The translations under genes and the position numbers were made by a program. A model generated the notes under the pieces. The model did no database searches. It saw nothing but the letters and a program-made list of their open reading frames with translations, and was not told the DNA's origin. 64,000 bases of DNA from Pelagibacterium sediminicola (GTDB lineage Bacteria > Pseudomonadota > Alphaproteobacteria > Rhizobiales > Devosiaceae): contig NZ_QMEL01000002.1 in the NCBI RefSeq assembly GCF_003390885.1, forward strand, positions 248,001 through 312,000, written 5' to 3'. The number at the start of each line of letters is the position of its first letter. Position 1 is the first letter of the stretch. This document shows, piece by piece, positions 8,658 through 17,968 of the stretch.

Positions 8658-8731
8658 TCTCCGCAAATGACAATCGACGTACGAGGCAAGCACGCTAGAC
8701 TCCCATCGGTTCGTTTGGTCGGAGGTCGCAC

Positions 8732-11700
8732 ATGAACAAGATTGCGTCGGCATCGGGGGTGTTTTCGGAGTTTCTGGGACGGCCGCAAAGGGATGACGGG
8801 CCGTTGCGGGCGGCAATCACCGCTGCCACCCGCGTGCCCGAAATCCAATGCGTGCCGCCGCTGATCGAGGCCGCGGCGGTAACCGAAGCCCAGGCCGGAC
8901 GTATTCGCGCGCTGGCGGAAAAGACCGTCAAGGCCATCCGCGCGCAGGGCGCGGGCGCGGGCGTCGATGGGCTGATCCACGAATACGCGCTTTCCAGCCA
9001 GGAGGGCGTGGCGCTGATGTGCCTCGCCGAAGCCCTGCTGCGCGTGCCCGACAACGAAACCCGCGACATGCTGATCGCCGACAAGATCGCGCCGGGCAAG
9101 TGGCGCGAGCATCTGGGGGTCGACCGGCCTCTGTTCGTCAACGCGGCAACGTGGGGGTTGGTGGTAACGGGGCGGCTCGTGACCCCGGTGGACGAGCAGG
9201 GCCTGTCGCACGCCCTCAACCGGCTTTTGGTGCGCTCGGGCGAACCGGTGATCCGGGCTGGCGTGCGCATGGCAATGAAGATGCTGGGCGAGCAGTTCGT
9301 CACCGGCCAGACCATCGGCGAGGCGCTCAAGAACGGCCGCACCATGGAAGCCAAGGGCTTTTCCTATTCCTACGACATGCTGGGAGAAGCGGCGACCACC
9401 GCCCACGATGCAGACCGCTACATGGCCGACTATGTTGCCGCCATCCACGCCATCGGCAAGGCGGCTAAGGGCAAGGGCGTTTACGAGGGCCCCGGCATTT
9501 CAATCAAGCTCTCGGCGCTCCATCCACGCTATGCCCGCGCGCAATACGGGCGCGTCATGGGCGAGTTGCTGCCCCGGCTCAAGGAACTGGCCGCGCTCGC
9601 CAAACAGTACGATATCGGGCTCAATATCGACGCCGAGGAGGCCGACCGGCTAGAGCTCTCGCTCGATCTGCTGGAGGCGCTGGCGCTCGATCCGGCGTTT
9701 GCGGACTGGAACGGGATCGGTTTCGTGGTGCAGGCCTATTCCAAGCGCTGCCCCTTCGTCATCGACTGGATCATCGACCTGGCGCGCCGCTCGGGCCACC
9801 GGATCATGGTGCGGCTGGTCAAGGGCGCCTATTGGGACACCGAAATCAAGCGCGCGCAGGTGGATGGGCAAACCGGCTTTCCGGTGTTTACCCGCAAGGT
9901 CTATTCGGACGCGTGCTACATCGCCTGCGCCAGAAAACTGCTGGCGGCGCCCGATGCCGTCTTCCCCCAGTTCGCAACGCACAACGCACAGACCATGGCG
10001 ACGATCCACGAGATCGCCGGGCCCGATTTCGAGACCGGCAAATACGAGTTCCAGTGCCTCCATGGCATGGGCGAGCCGCTTTACGAGCAGGTGGTGGGCA
10101 AGAACAGGCTCGACCGCCCCTGCCGCATCTACGCACCCGTGGGCAGCCACGAGACGCTTCTGGCCTATCTCGTGCGGCGGCTCCTGGAAAACGGCGCCAA
10201 TTCGAGCTTCGTCAACCAGATCGCCGACGAGGATATTCCCGTTGCGCGGCTGGTGGCCGACCCGGTGGAGGTCGCCAAAACCATCTCGCCCCTCGGCAGC
10301 CCCCACCCCGAGATAAAGCTGCCGGGGGATATTCTTGCGGCGGGCCGGAAGAATTCGCTGGGGTTGGACCTGGCGAGTGAAACGGCGCTGGCGGAATTGC
10401 GGAAGGGACTGGATGAGACGGTTGGTGCCGAGTGGATTGCCGGCATCGCTGCCCCCTCATCCGACCCGGCTTTGCCGGGCCACCTTCTCCCACAAGGGGA
10501 GAAGGGAAACCCGGAAGCAGCCACACGAGCCCCCCTCTCCCCTCGTGGGAGAGGGGCCGGGGGCGAGGGGGCCAGCGATGCCAGCCGCCCCGTCCTCAAC
10601 CCGGCGGACCACCGCGATGTCGTCGGCACCGTCATCGAGCCGGGCATCGAGACCATTTCCCCGGTCATGGCGCGCGCCGTATCTGCCGCCCCCGGATGGG
10701 CGGCAACCGCGCCCGAAGAGCGTGCCGCCGCCTTCATCCGCGCCGCCGATATGATGGAAGCGCGCATGGCTACTTTCATGGGTCTTGCCATGCGCGAGGC
10801 GGGCAAGACGGCGGCCAATGCAGTGGCCGAGATACGCGAAGCGGTGGATTTCCTGCGCTATTACGGCCAGCAGGCTGCCGAAAGCTTCGACAATGCCACC
10901 GACAGGCCACTCGGGCCGGTGGTGTGCATTTCGCCGTGGAATTTTCCGCTGGCCATCTTCACCGGACAGGTCGCCGCGGCGCTTGTGGCGGGCAACCCGG
11001 TGGTTGCCAAACCCGCCGAGGAAACCCCGCTGATCGCGCAGGAGGCCGTGAACCTGCTGCATGAGGCGGGCATCCCCGCAGATGTGCTGCAGTTTGTGCC
11101 CGGCGATGGCAGGACCGGTGCGGCGCTGGTGGGCCATGAGGCCACCTCGGGTGTGATGTTCACCGGCTCGACCGAAGTCGCCCGACTGATCCGGGAGCAG
11201 TTGGCCGGGCGTACGCTTGAGGACGGCTCGCCCGTGCCGCTGGTCGCCGAAACGGGCGGGCAGAATGCGCTGGTGGTGGACACGTCCGCCCTCACCGAGC
11301 AGGTCGTGCTCGACGTGCTGGCTTCGGCCTTCGACAGCGCCGGGCAGCGGTGTTCGGCGTTGCGGGTGCTATGCCTTCAGGAAGAATGCGCGGACCGCAC
11401 CCTCACCATGCTCAAGGGCGCGACGGCTGAATTGGCGGTAGGCAACCCCGCCCGGCTATCGACCGATGTGGGCCCGGTGATCACCGCCGAGGCGCGCGAC
11501 GGCATCGAAACGCACATCGCCACGATGCGCGAGAAGGGACATGCGATCACGCAGGTGCAATTGCCCGAAGCAGCGCGGCACGGCACGTTCGTTGCCCCCA
11601 CCATCATCGAGATCGACGACATTTCGGAACTGGGCCGCGAGGTGTTCGGGCCGGTGCTGCATGTGGTGCGGTTCCGGCGTCAGGACCTCGGCGCGCTGAT

Positions 11701-12526
11701 CGACAGGATCAATGCGCTGGGCTACGGGCTCACCTTCGGGCTGCACACGCGCATCGATACGACGATCGCCGAGGTGACGGGCCGGATCAGCGTGGGCAAC
11801 ATCTATATCAACCGCAACCAGATCGGCGCGGTGGTGGGTGTCCAGCCCTTCGGCGGGCACGGGCTTTCGGGCACGGGGCCCAAGGCAGGCGGGCCGCTCT
11901 ATCTGCGCCGGCTGATCTCGACCGTGCGGCGCGACGCCTGGGGCCTGCCCCCGCGCCAGCCGGGGCCAACGCTTCTGGCGTTTGCCGAATGGGTGCGCGG
12001 CAAGGGCTATGGGGACCTCGCCGAACAGGCCATCGCCTATGGCACGAGCGCGGCAATCAACGCTTTCAGCGAATTCGACGGTCCGGTGGGCGAACGCAAC
12101 ACCTATGGCACCCACGCCCGTGGCAAGGTGCTGATCGTGCCCCAGACCGTCGCCGGGCTGGTGCACGGGCTTGCCGCCGCGCTTGCCGCTGGCAACGAAG
12201 CGATCGTCGAGACCAACCCGCTGCTGCGCGCCATGCTTTCGGACCTGCCGGCGGAATTCGCGCCGCGCATCCAGATCGTCTGTGAGGAAGTGGAGGGCGG
12301 CGAAGTGGCAGCCGTGCTGGTCGAGGGCGACAGGGACACTGTCATCGCCGCCAACCGGCGCGTTGCGGCGTGGGACGGCCCCATCGCGCTGGTTCAGGGG
12401 GCAACGGGCGACCGGCTGGCCAATGGCGAGGCGACCTATGCGGTGGACCTGCTGGTCAACGAGGTCTCGGTCAGCACCAATACGGCTGCTGCGGGAGGTA
12501 ATGCGACGCTGATGGCGCTGGCTTGA
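8732..12526 (+). CDS. putA: Bifunctional proline dehydrogenase / L-glutamate-gamma-semialdehyde dehydrogenase, PutA
   Basis: A 1264-residue enzyme converting proline to glutamate in two steps. The FAD-dependent proline dehydrogenase barrel covers about residues 130-530 ([30 protein letters not shown]). The NAD-dependent aldehyde dehydrogenase covers about 630-1110, with general base Glu840 (VAETGGQN) and catalytic Cys874 (GQRCSALR), then a C-terminal domain. There is no N-terminal ribbon-helix-helix, so it is not the self-regulating PutA type, which fits the separate Lrp-type regulator. The start at 8732 follows GGAGGT. Residues 571-617 are encoded exactly by repeat A3 and form a Pro/Gly-rich insert in the linker between the two enzymes. 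Confidence 0.96.
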   Translation: MNKIASASGVFSEFLGRPQRDDGPLRAAITAATRVPEIQCVPPLIEAAAVTEAQAGRIRALAEKTVKAIRAQGAGAGVDGLIHEYALSSQEGVALMCLAEALLRVPDNETRDMLIADKIAPGKWREHLGVDRPLFVNAATWGLVVTGRLVTPVDEQGLSHALNRLLVRSGEPVIRAGVRMAMKMLGEQFVTGQTIGEALKNGRTMEAKGFSYSYDMLGEAATTAHDADRYMADYVAAIHAIGKAAKGKGVYEGPGISIKLSALHPRYARAQYGRVMGELLPRLKELAALAKQYDIGLNIDAEEADRLELSLDLLEALALDPAFADWNGIGFVVQAYSKRCPFVIDWIIDLARRSGHRIMVRLVKGAYWDTEIKRAQVDGQTGFPVFTRKVYSDACYIACARKLLAAPDAVFPQFATHNAQTMATIHEIAGPDFETGKYEFQCLHGMGEPLYEQVVGKNRLDRPCRIYAPVGSHETLLAYLVRRLLENGANSSFVNQIADEDIPVARLVADPVEVAKTISPLGSPHPEIKLPGDILAAGRKNSLGLDLASETALAELRKGLDETVGAEWIAGIAAPSSDPALPGHLLPQGEKGNPEAATRAPLSPRGRGAGGEGASDASRPVLNPADHRDVVGTVIEPGIETISPVMARAVSAAPGWAATAPEERAAAFIRAADMMEARMATFMGLAMREAGKTAANAVAEIREAVDFLRYYGQQAAESFDNATDRPLGPVVCISPWNFPLAIFTGQVAAALVAGNPVVAKPAEETPLIAQEAVNLLHEAGIPADVLQFVPGDGRTGAALVGHEATSGVMFTGSTEVARLIREQLAGRTLEDGSPVPLVAETGGQNALVVDTSALTEQVVLDVLASAFDSAGQRCSALRVLCLQEECADRTLTMLKGATAELAVGNPARLSTDVGPVITAEARDGIETHIATMREKGHAITQVQLPEAARHGTFVAPTIIEIDDISELGREVFGPVLHVVRFRRQDLGALIDRINALGYGLTFGLHTRIDTTIAEVTGRISVGNIYINRNQIGAVVGVQPFGGHGLSGTGPKAGGPLYLRRLISTVRRDAWGLPPRQPGPTLLAFAEWVRGKGYGDLAEQAIAYGTSAAINAFSEFDGPVGERNTYGTHARGKVLIVPQTVAGLVHGLAAALAAGNEAIVETNPLLRAMLSDLPAEFAPRIQIVCEEVEGGEVAAVLVEGDRDTVIAANRRVAAWDGPIALVQGATGDRLANGEATYAVDLLVNEVSVSTNTAAAGGNATLMALA
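10442..10582. repeat. Palindromic repeat family A, copy A3, inside putA
   Basis: The element is bounded by perfect inverted ends GGCATCGCTG (10442-10451) and CAGCGATGCC (10573-10582). It is 141 bp, exactly 47 codons, and begins on a codon boundary (codon 571 of putA), so it adds 47 residues and leaves the frame intact. The translated insert is rich in Pro, Gly and Ala and sits between the two catalytic domains. Other copies in the window are intergenic. Confidence 0.9.
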
Positions 12527-12528
12527 TG

Positions 12529-12557
12529 TGTAGTCATTTTTGATTATATTGAATACA
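12529..12557. promoter_or_regulatory. Candidate parDE operator
   Basis: Three imperfect versions of one 8-mer lie just before parD: TGTAGTCA (12529-12536), then TGATTATA (12541-12548) and TGAATACA (12550-12557), the last two in inverse orientation to the first. Arm identity is 6 to 7 of 8. ParD-type antitoxins usually bind repeated short sites here; this is inference from repetition and location. Confidence 0.35.
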
Positions 12558-12579
12558 GTGTGAAAACGGAGGCTCTTCC

Positions 12580-12834
12580 ATGGCCCGCGCCACAACGCTC
12601 ACCGTTCGCCTGAACGACTCGCTGAGCGATTTCGTGACCTCCAATGTCAGCGAGACGGGATCGTATGAAAATGTCAGCGAATATATTCGTGACCTGATCC
12701 GTCGCGACAAGGAGCGCGCCGAGCAGGAAGCCTTCGAGCGATTGAGGGCTGAACTGAACGTGGCGTTTGCCGCGCCGGATTCGACCTATCAGCCCCTTTC
12801 CGCAGCAGATGTCATCGCGCGCAACAGGCGCTGA
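12580..12834 (+). CDS. parD: ParD-like antitoxin (ribbon-helix-helix)
   Basis: An 84-residue protein with an N-terminal ribbon-helix-helix: the strand ATTLTVRLNDSL, then ENVSEYIRDLIRRDKER, the typical ParD/CopG pattern. The C-terminal third is the flexible toxin-binding region. CGGAGG at 12567-12572 supports the start. The toxin gene begins three bases after the stop. It lies 53 bp downstream of putA on the same strand but has its own candidate operator. Confidence 0.85.
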   Translation: MARATTLTVRLNDSLSDFVTSNVSETGSYENVSEYIRDLIRRDKERAEQEAFERLRAELNVAFAAPDSTYQPLSAADVIARNRR

Positions 12835-12837
12835 CCC

Positions 12838-13152
12838 GTGGCCCAGGTCCGCATCCAGGAATCGGCTTCGGTCCGGCTGGACGAGATTTATCATTATACG
12901 CGCGACCGATGGGGCGAGGCGCAGGCCGAACAGTACATAACGGGGCTTTTCGCATCCTTTGGGAAAATCGAGACGCATGGCGTGACGTCACGGCCTATTC
13001 CCGCGCTCTTTGGCGTCGATGGATATTTCTTCCGCTATGAAAGGCATTTCGTTTATTGGCGGCGGCTTGCCAATGGCGATATCGGTATCGTGACGATCCT
13101 GCATGAACGCATGCACCAGATCGACCGGTTCCGGGACGATTTCGGCCTGTAG
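12838..13152 (+). CDS. parE: ParE-like toxin (RelE/ParE superfamily)
   Basis: A 104-residue protein starting at GTG. ParE features are an N-terminal strand, the helix SVRLDEIYHYTRDRWGEAQAE, the YERHFVYWRR strand and the C-terminal DIGIVTILHERM strand with HQIDRF. ParE toxins typically inhibit DNA gyrase. It follows the antitoxin gene directly and converges with the dihydroorotase gene, whose stop is only 2 bp away. Confidence 0.85.
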   Translation: MAQVRIQESASVRLDEIYHYTRDRWGEAQAEQYITGLFASFGKIETHGVTSRPIPALFGVDGYFFRYERHFVYWRRLANGDIGIVTILHERMHQIDRFRDDFGL

Positions 13153-13154
13153 AT

Positions 13155-14492
13155 TTACCCCTCCGCTTCCAATGTCTCCATGAAGCGGATGGGCTGGCCT
13201 TGGGCGGGGGTGACCAGTTCACCCTCCCACATCACCGTGTTGCCCCGGATGATGGTGCCCACCGGCCAGCCCTTGACCGCCACTCCGTCATAGGGCGTCC
13301 AGCCGGGTTTCGAGGCGACCCACTCATTGGTTATGGTCTGGGTGCGGTTCATGTCGACGATGGTGAAGTCGGCGTCATAGCCCGCCGCGATGCGCCCCTT
13401 GCCGGCAAGGTTGAACAGGCGATTGGGCCCGTGGCTGGTCATGTCGACGAAGCGCTGCAGGCTCATCCGGCCGGCATTGACGTGATCGAGCATGATGGGA
13501 ACGAGGGTCTGGACACCCGTCATCCCCGAATGGCTTTCGGGATAGGGATGATCCTTTTCCTCGCGGGTATGGGGGGCGTGATCCGAACCCAGAATATCGG
13601 CAACGCCATTATGGACGCCGGCCCAGATGCCTTCCCGATGCGCGGCATCGCGAATGGGCGGATTCATCTGCACATAGGTGCCCAGCCGCTCATAAGCGGT
13701 TTCATCGAGCGTCAGATGGTGCGGGGTGACTTCAACGCTGGCCACGTCCTTGTGGCCGGCGAGGAACTCGATTTCTTCCCTCGTCGAGATATGGAGGACA
13801 TGGATGCGCTTGCCGGTCTTGTGGGCCAGCGCGACGAGCCGTCTGGTGCTGTTCAGGGCGACCTCGGGCGAGCGCCACACCGGATGGCTCGAGGGGTCGC
13901 CGTGGACGCGCAGGCCCTTGCGCTCCTCGAGCATGATTTCGTCTTCCGAATGGAAGGCGGCGCGGCGGGAGATGGCGGAAAGGATCGCCTCCACGCCATC
14001 ATCGTCCGCCACCAGCAGCGAGCCCGTGGACGAGCCCATGAACACCTTTACCCCCGCGCAGCCGGGGAGCCGTTCGAGCACCGGCAGTTCGGCGACGTTC
14101 TCGTGCGTGCCGCCGATATAAAAGGCAAAATCGCAATGCATCCGGTTGGTGGCGCGGGCGATCTTGTCCTCAAATGTCTCGCGGGTCGTCGTCAGCGGGA
14201 TGGTGTTGGGCATCTCAAAGACGCCGGTCACCCCGCCCATGACCGCCGAGAGCGAGCCGGACTGGAGATCTTCCTTGTGCTCAAGGCCGGGTTCGCGGAA
14301 ATGGACCTGGGTGTCGATGACGCCGGGAAGGATGGTAAGGCCGGTGCAATCGATCGTCTTGTCGGCGGTGTGTGATGAAAGCGAGCCGATGGCGGCGATA
14401 CGCCCCTTGATGATGCCGATATCGGCGCTACCTATGCCATCGTGATTGACCAGCGTGCCGCCAGCGAGGATCGTATCGAAATGGCGACTCAT
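13155..14492 (-). CDS. Dihydroorotase-family amidohydrolase, possible pseudo-metal-site variant
   Basis: A 445-residue cyclic amidohydrolase of the class I dihydroorotase type (pyrimidine synthesis: N-carbamoyl-aspartate to dihydroorotate). The lysine in AGVKVFMGSSTG corresponds to the carboxylated metal-bridging residue. Later metal histidines (HVLHIST, VTPHHL) and the aspartate in DILGSDHAPH are present. The first motif, normally DxHxH, reads DTQVHFREPG, so the first histidine is Gln. Similar sequences are recalled from other alphaproteobacteria, so this may be a clade trait. ATG 14492 is preferred over the longer reading to 14573, which would reach the divergent ygfZ start. No other pyr gene is adjacent, so allantoinase or an inactive partner are alternatives. 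Confidence 0.8.
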   Translation of the reverse strand: MSRHFDTILAGGTLVNHDGIGSADIGIIKGRIAAIGSLSSHTADKTIDCTGLTILPGVIDTQVHFREPGLEHKEDLQSGSLSAVMGGVTGVFEMPNTIPLTTTRETFEDKIARATNRMHCDFAFYIGGTHENVAELPVLERLPGCAGVKVFMGSSTGSLLVADDDGVEAILSAISRRAAFHSEDEIMLEERKGLRVHGDPSSHPVWRSPEVALNSTRRLVALAHKTGKRIHVLHISTREEIEFLAGHKDVASVEVTPHHLTLDETAYERLGTYVQMNPPIRDAAHREGIWAGVHNGVADILGSDHAPHTREEKDHPYPESHSGMTGVQTLVPIMLDHVNAGRMSLQRFVDMTSHGPNRLFNLAGKGRIAAGYDADFTIVDMNRTQTITNEWVASKPGWTPYDGVAVKGWPVGTIIRGNTVMWEGELVTPAQGQPIRFMETLEAEG

Positions 14493-14575
14493 GGCAGCAA
14501 GCTCCGGGTGATCGGTTCGGGGGTCTGGCCGGTTTAGCGGAGCGGGCACGCGCAAGGCAAGGGCAAGGAACAAAG

Positions 14576-15400
14576 ATGAGCAACCAAATTCGCAAGGACC
14601 GCGTGGCCTTCCGCTTTTCCGGCGAGGACGCCACGCATCTGCTCCACGACGTTTTGACCCCGCCGGTACGCGAGGACGCCGAAGACCCGCGCTGGTTCGC
14701 GCTGCTGGCGCCGCAGGGCAAGATTCTGGCCGAAGGGCTGATCGGGTGGGCCGATGGCGCCTATTGGCTCGACGTACATCACTCGGTCGCCGAGAATTTC
14801 TTCAAGCGCATGCGGATGTACCGGCTGCGCGCGAAGATGGACATCGAAATGCTCGATGAAAGCCACCGCGTCGGCTGGAGCGCCGAGGCTCCCGCCGGAG
14901 GAATCGCGCACCGGGACGGGCGGGCCGAAGGGCTCGGCTGGCGGGTAATCGCGCCCATCGCGGAAGCGGAGAACTGGCAGGAGGGCACGGGACAGGCCAG
15001 CGCGCGCATCGCGGCGGGTATCGCCGAAATGGGCCCTGATTTCGATACCGAGGACGTCTTCCCGCATGACATCGGCATGGACCATCTGGGCGGGGTCGAT
15101 TTCAAGAAGGGCTGCTATGTGGGCCAGGAAGTCGTCTCGCGCATGCAGCATCGCGGCACCGCCCGGCGGCGGCCGGTAGTCGTCGAAGGCACGGCGGGCG
15201 CGCGGGGAAACACGATCACCATCGGCGGAAAATCCGCCGGAACGCTGGGAACGCCGGTCGGCGGCAAGGCCGTGGCGATCGCCAGGATCGACAGGGTCGG
15301 GGCGGATGGCGCCGCCGAGATCGACGGCGCAGCGGTAACGCTTGCCCTGCCCTTCTGGGCCAGCTACCGTTTTGTGGAATCGGCGGGTGATAAAGACTAA
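14576..15400 (+). CDS. ygfZ: YgfZ/GcvT-domain protein (iron-sulfur cluster assembly, IBA57-like)
   Basis: A 274-residue folate-binding protein of the YgfZ/IBA57 family, which helps mature or repair certain [4Fe-4S] enzymes. The family signature KGCYVGQEVVSRMQHRG is present with its invariant cysteine at residue 180. The N-terminal half carries the aminomethyltransferase-like fold (FRFSGEDATHLLHDVLT). It is divergent from the dihydroorotase-family gene, 83 bp apart. It is distinct from the true glycine cleavage T protein near 61 kb. Confidence 0.9.
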   Translation: MSNQIRKDRVAFRFSGEDATHLLHDVLTPPVREDAEDPRWFALLAPQGKILAEGLIGWADGAYWLDVHHSVAENFFKRMRMYRLRAKMDIEMLDESHRVGWSAEAPAGGIAHRDGRAEGLGWRVIAPIAEAENWQEGTGQASARIAAGIAEMGPDFDTEDVFPHDIGMDHLGGVDFKKGCYVGQEVVSRMQHRGTARRRPVVVEGTAGARGNTITIGGKSAGTLGTPVGGKAVAIARIDRVGADGAAEIDGAAVTLALPFWASYRFVESAGDKD

Positions 15401-15405
15401 TAGAA

Positions 15406-15546
15406 GCATCGCTGGCCCCCTCACCCCCAACCCCTCTCCCACAAGGGGCGGGGGGGCTCGTATGGCAGCCCCACGATCACCCTCCTCCCCTTGTGGGAGA
15501 AGGTGGGCTTTTGCGAAGCGAAAGGTCGGATGAGGGGGCTACGATG
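15406..15546. repeat. Palindromic repeat family A, copy A4
   Basis: Begins GCATCGCTGGCCCCCTCAC and ends GATGAGGGGGCTACGATG, with the same C-rich and G-rich arms as the other copies. It lies between ygfZ and the HD hydrolase gene and ends about 50 bp before the latter's start. Confidence 0.82.
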
Positions 15547-15597
15547 TCTGCTCGATGGGCTGGAATAGAATACTGTCTGGGGGGACAAACCTGAACC

Positions 15598-16206
15598 ATG
15601 GCGCGCATTCAATCCCGGGCGTGGCAGCGCATGCTGTCGGGGCGCAGGCTGGATCTTCTGGATCCCTCCCCGCTCGATGTCGAATTGTCCGATATCGCGC
15701 ACGGGCTGGCGCGTGTGGCGCGGTGGAACGGGCAGACGCGGGGGGATTATGCCTTTTCCGTCGCCCAGCATTCGGTGCTGGTGCTCGAGATCGCCGCGGC
15801 GCTCGATCCCGAACTCGATGACAGAGGGCGGCTTTATGCCCTGCTCCACGATGCGCCCGAATATGTGATGGGCGACATCATCTCGCCGTTCAAGGCCGCG
15901 ATGGGCGGCAATTACAAGGATGTCGAGGACCGACTGCTGGGCGCGATCCACATCCGGTTCGGGCTTGCGGCTCAGCGCCCCGGCGCGCTTACAAGGCTCA
16001 TCAAGCGCGCCGACAGGGAATCCGCGTTCATCGAAGCGGTGAACCTTGCCGGGTTCGCGCCCAAGGAGGCGCGCAAATATTTCGGCGAGCCGAGCCTTGC
16101 CGGGTTCGATCTGCCCGGTTTCGAGCGCCTGATCCGCCCCTGGCCGACCCAGGAAGCTCATGACAGGTTCTCCGAGGCGTTTGAAAGCCTTGTGGCGCAG
16201 GGGTGA
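15598..16206 (+). CDS. HD-domain hydrolase (YfbR-like)
   Basis: A 202-residue HD-domain protein. Metal ligands visible are the histidine in VAQHSVLVLEI, the HD pair in LYALLHDAPEYVMGDI and a downstream aspartate in IKRADRESAFIEA. The arrangement is that of the YfbR/HDDC group of 5'-deoxynucleotidases or related phosphohydrolases; the exact substrate is not determinable. The start at 15598 matches the domain's usual beginning; the ribosome-binding site is weak. Confidence 0.82.
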   Translation: MARIQSRAWQRMLSGRRLDLLDPSPLDVELSDIAHGLARVARWNGQTRGDYAFSVAQHSVLVLEIAAALDPELDDRGRLYALLHDAPEYVMGDIISPFKAAMGGNYKDVEDRLLGAIHIRFGLAAQRPGALTRLIKRADRESAFIEAVNLAGFAPKEARKYFGEPSLAGFDLPGFERLIRPWPTQEAHDRFSEAFESLVAQG

Positions 16207-16222
16207 GGAGCCTCTCCTATTC

Positions 16223-16316
16223 TTCGCTTCCCCGGCCCTGAGCCGGGGTCCATCCATCGGCTTTCACAGTTGTGGCTGGTTTGCTGTGGGTCCCGGGTCA
16301 AGCCCGGGACAGCGAA
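16223..16316. repeat. Inverted repeat family C, copy C1
   Basis: Arms TTCGCTTCCCCGGCCCTGAG and GGGTCCCGGGTCAAGCCCGG, closing with GACAGCGAA, form two inner hairpins within an outer inverted repeat. Three related copies occur at 33.8, 42.4 and 55.7 kb. It lies just after the HD hydrolase stop, where its transcript could act as a terminator or stabilising 3' hairpin. Confidence 0.65.
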
Positions 16317-16409
16317 AGAAGAGCGGGCACGAATAACGTTAACCCACTGAAATACCTAAAATTTTATTCAAATTTTACATATTAACCCTGCTGAACGAAG
16401 GGCTTTGTG

Positions 16410-16424
16410 TTAACGGGCCGTTAA
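16410..16424. promoter_or_regulatory. CtrA-box-like site
   Basis: TTAA, seven bases (CGGGCCG), then TTAA: an exact match to the TTAA-N7-TTAA consensus bound by the alphaproteobacterial cell-cycle regulator CtrA. It is also a near-perfect palindrome. Another TTAACCC lies 25-30 bp upstream. It sits 44 bp before the ATG of the exported protein at 16469. Binding is inferred from the consensus only. Confidence 0.5.
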
Positions 16425-16468
16425 GGTTGATAAAGGGTAACGAGCAACGCCCCGGAGTCCGTGATTCC

Positions 16469-16933
16469 ATGCCAAACACCCTCGCCTGGACCCGCAAGAA
16501 GATGCCGGTTTCCCGCCTCAAGGTCGGGGTGGCCATCGGGTTTTTGCTGGTGGCGATGGTAGGGGCCGGGGCGAGTTACGCCGATGGCATCGTGGGGTCC
16601 GATCCCGAACCGCTTTCGACCCTCGTCCGGTTCAACGACCGCGACTACGAGGTTTCGGCGGCGGACTGGGTCTCGCTCACCCCGCTGTCGTCGGTGACCG
16701 TGCGCAAGATCGGCTATGGCCGGGCGGTCGATGTGTCGGTCGCGACCACCGCCACGGGCGTCTATTCGAGCGACGGGATGGTTTCGCCCCATATCCGCTA
16801 TCCGGGGATCGATGTGCGCCCCGTTCCGCTGCGCCACATCGAGGCGTCGGTCATCTGGCATCACGTGCCCGGCACGCGCCTTTATACGATGGGGCGCATC
16901 CCCTCGAGCGTGCGCATCGTCGACCTCCGGTAA
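16469..16933 (+). CDS. Exported or membrane-anchored hypothetical protein
   Basis: A 154-residue protein with a positively charged N-terminus, one hydrophobic segment (about residues 17-35, VGVAIGFLLVAMVGAGASYA) ending in a plausible signal-peptidase site near SYA-DG, then a roughly 115-residue beta-rich domain with no motif I recognise. ATG 16469 is chosen; TTG 16427 would put the CtrA-like box almost against the start, and ATG 16502 is possible. Its gene follows that CtrA-like site, so cell-cycle control is possible. It converges with the SleB-type hydrolase gene. Confidence 0.6.
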   Translation: MPNTLAWTRKKMPVSRLKVGVAIGFLLVAMVGAGASYADGIVGSDPEPLSTLVRFNDRDYEVSAADWVSLTPLSSVTVRKIGYGRAVDVSVATTATGVYSSDGMVSPHIRYPGIDVRPVPLRHIEASVIWHHVPGTRLYTMGRIPSSVRIVDLR

Positions 16934-16939
16934 AACCGA

Positions 16940-17968
16940 TCAGCCGAACTGCCAGCCGGGACGGAACCGGTAAAAGACGTGCAGGCCCACCTGGGTCAGC
17001 CGGGTCATGTTGCGCGCCCAATGGGGGCGGACATAGGTGGCGTGGTAGTGAGTCGCGTTGGCGACTTCGGGCAGGTAGATCTCTTCGTTCAGCACTTCGG
17101 CGGTAATCTTCTGGGCCTGCGCCCAGGCGGCGACTTCCGGGGTGCGGTTGACGTTGGTCTTGCCATCGCAGGCAAACGAGAACTGGCAGGCATTGCGCCG
17201 GTGCTGGTTCTGGTAGACGACGCCACAGATGGTATCGGGATAGTTCTCGTGGGCCACCCGATTCATGATGACCTGCGCCACGGCGACCTGCCCGCGATAG
17301 CTTTCCCCGCGCGCCTCGAAATAAATGCCCGTCGCCATGCACCACTGCTCGCGTTCGGACCAATCATGCTGGGGGGTGAAATCGGTGGCCGGGGTGTTGG
17401 CGCGGCCATAGGCAAGGGTTTCGGGGACCGAGACCGGCCGCGGAATGGAGGGGTCGAGGTTCGGGCCGGCGATAGCATCGATGGCACGCAGGCCCTCGGC
17501 ATCTATGCGGGCCGGATCGATCGAGGCAACCGACATGCGCGGCCCGGTGTCCCCGGCCTCTCCCGCATCGGCGACGGCGATTTCCGGCTGGCCCCTATAG
17601 GACTGATCGGCGGCCCGCGCCTCGGCAATCGAAAGGCGCACGGCGTCGAAACTGCGGGCGAAGGTGGCGACGTCTGGAGCGGCGGCGGCGCGGTCGGTCT
17701 TTTCGGTCCGGTTGGGGCCGGCGAACATGGACGTCTCGAAGAGCGATGTGACGGAACCGGTGATGACGGGCCGGTCGTTCTCATAGGACAGCGAGGCGAG
17801 CGCGACGGGTGGCAACTCGGTTGCGGTATCGACCTCGCGATAACCGCCGGTACCGAAAGCGGTGGCTCCATATGCCGCTGCGCTCAATGACAGGGCGGCA
17901 ACGCCTCGCGCCAGAATGGACAATGCGCGGACCCCTCGGGCCCGCACCGGGGAATACCGGTACGCCAT
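16940..17968 (-). CDS. SleB-type cell wall hydrolase
   Basis: A 342-residue protein with an N-terminal hydrophobic signal/anchor (about residues 15-38), a low-complexity linker of about 150 residues and a C-terminal Hydrolase_2 (SleB) domain from about residue 205. Domain marks are CMATGIYFEARGES, with the glutamate expected for a lytic transglycosylase-like active site, GQVAVAQVIMNRV, and later CQFSFACDG and HYHATYVRPHWA. Such enzymes cleave peptidoglycan in the periplasm; in non-spore-formers they act in wall remodelling. The linker suggests reach across the periplasm. Confidence 0.88.
   Translation of the reverse strand: MAYRYSPVRARGVRALSILARGVAALSLSAAAYGATAFGTGGYREVDTATELPPVALASLSYENDRPVITGSVTSLFETSMFAGPNRTEKTDRAAAAPDVATFARSFDAVRLSIAEARAADQSYRGQPEIAVADAGEAGDTGPRMSVASIDPARIDAEGLRAIDAIAGPNLDPSIPRPVSVPETLAYGRANTPATDFTPQHDWSEREQWCMATGIYFEARGESYRGQVAVAQVIMNRVAHENYPDTICGVVYQNQHRRNACQFSFACDGKTNVNRTPEVAAWAQAQKITAEVLNEEIYLPEVANATHYHATYVRPHWARNMTRLTQVGLHVFYRFRPGWQFG

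Noticed and set aside
12580-13152. Toxin pair as part of a larger mobile island
   Set aside because: No integrase, transposase or tRNA attachment site is visible on either side; putA and the dihydroorotase-like gene abut the pair.
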